Of a DNA stretch of 64,000 nt, positions 62,011 to 64,000 are shown piece by piece; position 1 is the stretch's first letter; the number at the start of each line of letters is the position of its first letter. This stretch comes from an uncultured Rhodospirillales bacterium (GTDB lineage Bacteria > Pseudomonadota > Alphaproteobacteria > Reyranellales > Reyranellaceae). Below the pieces are notes generated by a model. The model did no database searches and was not told where the DNA came from. It worked only from the letters and a program-made list of their open reading frames with translations. The stretch spans positions 41,240 through 105,239 of the forward strand of contig CADECW010000009.1 of assembly GCA_902825855.1 (NCBI GenBank), read 5' to 3'. Made by a program: the position numbers and the translations under genes.

Positions 62011-63429
62011 ATGCTGATGCGTCGGCGCCAATTCATGATGGCCACCGGTACTTTGCCGATTGTCGCCGGCGCCTCGGCCCAAGGGCCAGGCCATCTCGAC
62101 CTGCGCGAGGTCATCGGCCGCTCCGGAGGCCTTCACACGGCCGCAGTTGCTCACGCATTCGCGCTGGCCAGGGACCGGGGCGCAAGAGTGATCGCACGGG
62201 CGGGAACCTATGTTCTCGACGATGATTTCGTGATCGACTGGGACGGCTTCCACCTCGAAGGCGAAGGAGAACGAACGCGTTTCATACAGACCAGGCCCAC
62301 GAAGGGTTTTCTGCAGTTGCGTGGCAACGGGAACAGCGTGCGCGGCGTGAGCTTCGCCTGCGACTTTGAGCGCCACAGGTCCTCAGGTCGATGGCGAGGC
62401 TACATCAGCTTCCAACGGGTGTGCGCGGTCTGGGCTGAAGGCAGCGGAAACGTCATCGAGGGCGTCTCGGGCGAGAACAGCTTTGGTGTGGTGTGCCTGC
62501 GAGGCCCCGTGATCCCGATCGCTGCCGTTCCGGGGGAAGCCGAGAACTTCGACTATAAGAAGCGCGCTGTCGGCAATCGTGTCCTCGATATTTCGGGCCG
62601 CAACACGGACTTCGTTCTCACCGGAAACCAGCAGGAGGACCTTCTTATCGACGGCGTATCAGCACGAAGCACAACTTCCAAATCGGTACCACCTCACGCC
62701 ATATATATGCAGAATCCGGGATCGACGAAGCCATTCTGCGGCTTCAGTCTTCACGTACGGGCGAGGCGCTTGAATTCGGTGGGCAATACCTACGCCGAGG
62801 CTTTCAAGTTTTCGGACGTCCGAGACCTCGTAATAGAGGATGTTCAGGCCACCGATACGGCCGGTGGCCTCACGATCTCGACTTCAGATGGCGTCACCGT
62901 AAAAGGCGGAACCTGGAAGCAGGATGATGGCGTCAGGCGAGGCCAAGCAGCCATTCGGGTCAGCCAAAGCGCAAGGGTCCAGATCGTTGGCGGAACAGCG
63001 ACCCATGGCGGTGGAGGTGTGCTCGTCTACCACGGATGCGAAGCGGTCGGTGTCGAGGCGTTCGCCGTCGCCGATCGATTCTCAGATTCCGAATCGGGCA
63101 CCCCGTTCCGTGTTCAGGATCGAAGTGAGGCGCGGTTCATTGGATGCAGGCGGGAGCGACAAGGAGCCGACCGACCGATGTTCACAGTCGCAGATTCGGC
63201 GGTGGCGACGATCGACAAGCCGGAAGCCAGGGGATCGGTGCGCCTGTTGCAGGTCGGTGCGCAAGCAATGGTGAACCTGTCAATCGACCCTGGCCTGGTG
63301 GACGGTTGGGGCCAGGCGAAGAGCATCGTGGGCGCCAAGGAACGTGTTCGCCTGTATTCCGGTCCTCCGCCGGAACTTCCAGTCGCCAATCCGCTTCCTG
63401 GTGCAGAGGATAATGTCTGTACGCCATAG
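62011..63429 (+). CDS. Secreted right-handed beta-helix protein
   Basis: About 472 residues. The N-terminus RRRQFMMATGTLPIVAGASA looks like a Tat-type or general signal peptide. The body has regular short beta-turn repeats (FHLEGEGERTRFIQT, GNGNSVRGVSFACDF, DLVIEDVQATDTAGGLTIS, VTVKGGTWKQDD) typical of a pectate-lyase-like parallel helix. Such proteins are often polysaccharide lyases, epimerases or glycan-binding proteins; no catalytic set can be named. Placed 115 nt after the pyruvyl transferase, it may trim or bind the local polysaccharide. Confidence 0.75.
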   Translation: MLMRRRQFMMATGTLPIVAGASAQGPGHLDLREVIGRSGGLHTAAVAHAFALARDRGARVIARAGTYVLDDDFVIDWDGFHLEGEGERTRFIQTRPTKGFLQLRGNGNSVRGVSFACDFERHRSSGRWRGYISFQRVCAVWAEGSGNVIEGVSGENSFGVVCLRGPVIPIAAVPGEAENFDYKKRAVGNRVLDISGRNTDFVLTGNQQEDLLIDGVSARSTTSKSVPPHAIYMQNPGSTKPFCGFSLHVRARRLNSVGNTYAEAFKFSDVRDLVIEDVQATDTAGGLTISTSDGVTVKGGTWKQDDGVRRGQAAIRVSQSARVQIVGGTATHGGGGVLVYHGCEAVGVEAFAVADRFSDSESGTPFRVQDRSEARFIGCRRERQGADRPMFTVADSAVATIDKPEARGSVRLLQVGAQAMVNLSIDPGLVDGWGQAKSIVGAKERVRLYSGPPPELPVANPLPGAEDNVCTP

Positions 63430-63728
63430 GGAGTACGCCGAAAGTTCTGGTTTGCCATCCTGCGATGCTTGACGTGAACGGAGCACCACCGGAGTCAATC
63501 CTACTGTCGAGTGCAATGTCCTTCTCATGCTCGCTCAAGCGGCAGCGTCTCTGGAGTCCAACAGATGGATCGTAGCTTCGGAATGGAGTTGGCCCCTAGA
63601 TATCGCGCTTCGGTTGCAGAGAGTCGATACTGCAACCGCGTGAGAGTGACGCATGAAAGTATTCGGTATTTGACATGGAGTGTGCTCGCATCCGAAAACA
63701 AGGGCCTCATGCGCTGGGGAGCTGTTGA
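63430..63728. other. Intergenic region with strong inverted repeat
   Basis: About 300 nt without a supported gene. CGGTTGCAG (63611-63619), a 10-nt loop and CTGCAACCG (63630-63638) form a perfect 9-bp hairpin. No T-run follows. TTGACA occurs at 63670 but lacks a good -10. The hairpin may be a regulatory site or an RNA structure for the small gene that follows. Confidence 0.4.
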
Positions 63729-63917
63729 GTGAATAAGAAGTTAGTATTGCGAGTGGCTAGGAATCTGCTGGCTGGATATACGAAAGATACGGGGGGCGCC
63801 CCGAAGAAGTGGGATGAGGCAAACGCCGAGGAACGGGAGCTGTGGACGCGCATGGCTCGGCGAGCGGTACGTCTGGTTGTTGATGAAGGCGATTTGCCCG
63901 ACGCATCGAACGCGTAG
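63729..63917 (+). CDS. Small hypothetical protein
   Basis: About 62 residues, basic N-terminus (KKLVLRVARNLLAGY) then a Trp/Glu/Arg-rich helix (KKWDEANAEERELWTRMARR) and an acidic end. The composition is protein-like and the GTG start follows GAGCTGTTGA. I do not recognise a family. It could be a small regulatory or accessory protein; confidence is limited because it is short and at the window edge. Confidence 0.4.
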   Translation: MNKKLVLRVARNLLAGYTKDTGGAPKKWDEANAEERELWTRMARRAVRLVVDEGDLPDASNA

Positions 63918-64000
63918 TCTGGCAAATAACCCGCCATTTGGTGCACTTCGAGCACTTTTCTCCGGAGTAGAAAGCGCAGACCTTGCTGATGGCTCTTCAG

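Noticed and set aside
1..64000. tRNA genes, rRNA, integrase or transposase marking an island border
   Set aside because: None could be recognised on either strand; the island edges may lie outside the window.

Overview
The window reads as chromosomal DNA of a high-GC alphaproteobacterium. The basis is dense GC-rich coding sequence with strong codon bias, families typical of that class (DUF2161, DUF6165, BBP2-type outer-membrane barrels, Wzm/Wzt plus rkp-like genes) and the absence of plasmid, phage or transposase genes. I cannot fix the genus. Almost the whole window is one large cell-surface polysaccharide region.

Layout. (1) 1-2.2 kb: housekeeping edge with a single-domain response regulator, a DUF2161 protein and a transglutaminase-like protease. 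(2) 2.2-23.6 kb, all on the + strand and mostly with 0-8 nt junctions: an O-antigen ligase/polymerase-type membrane protein, a polyprenyl-phosphate sugar-1-phosphate transferase, an asparagine-synthase-type amidotransferase, about ten glycosyltransferases, two methyltransferases, a complete Wzm/Wzt ABC exporter and a second polymerase-like membrane protein. (3) 23.9-32.3 kb: a Wza/Wzc-type secretion module. It has a GPLQ-repeat secreted protein, two paralogous outer-membrane beta-barrels, a Wza-like lipoprotein, a Wzc-like tyrosine autokinase, a PPP-family phosphatase and a small secreted protein. (4) 42.7-32.35 kb, - strand: a four-gene operon of a reducing type I polyketide/fatty acid synthase, an alpha-oxoamine synthase, a short-chain dehydrogenase and a CDP-alcohol phosphotransferase. 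The first three match rhizobial rkpA/rkpG/rkpH, which are needed for K-antigen capsule. The fourth completes what looks like a sphingolipid-like amino-lipid pathway. (5) 43.1-64 kb: a capsule-like region with a nucleotide-sugar dehydrogenase, a uronate epimerase, multi-domain glycosyltransferases, a second Wza-like lipoprotein, a KpsM-like permease and a KpsT-like ATPase that has lost its catalytic residues. It also holds a wrecked ugd gene, a probable kpsE scrap, DUF6165, a GT4 enzyme split over two genes, a MarR-type regulator, a pyruvyl transferase and a beta-helix protein.

How it fits together (inference): the left part builds and exports one or two polysaccharides by Wzy- and ABC-type routes. 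The 24-32 kb module supplies the envelope-spanning secretion machine and its phosphorylation control. The PKS operon makes an unusual lipid, possibly a capsule anchor. The right part is a second capsule locus showing clear gene decay (broken ugd, broken kpsE, dead KpsT-like ATPase). The most interesting items are the PKS-AOS-SDR-CDP-alcohol operon, the dead ATPase, the split GT4, the GPLQ-repeat protein and the phosphatase without a normal start codon. No tRNA, rRNA, CRISPR array or insertion sequence was recognised.
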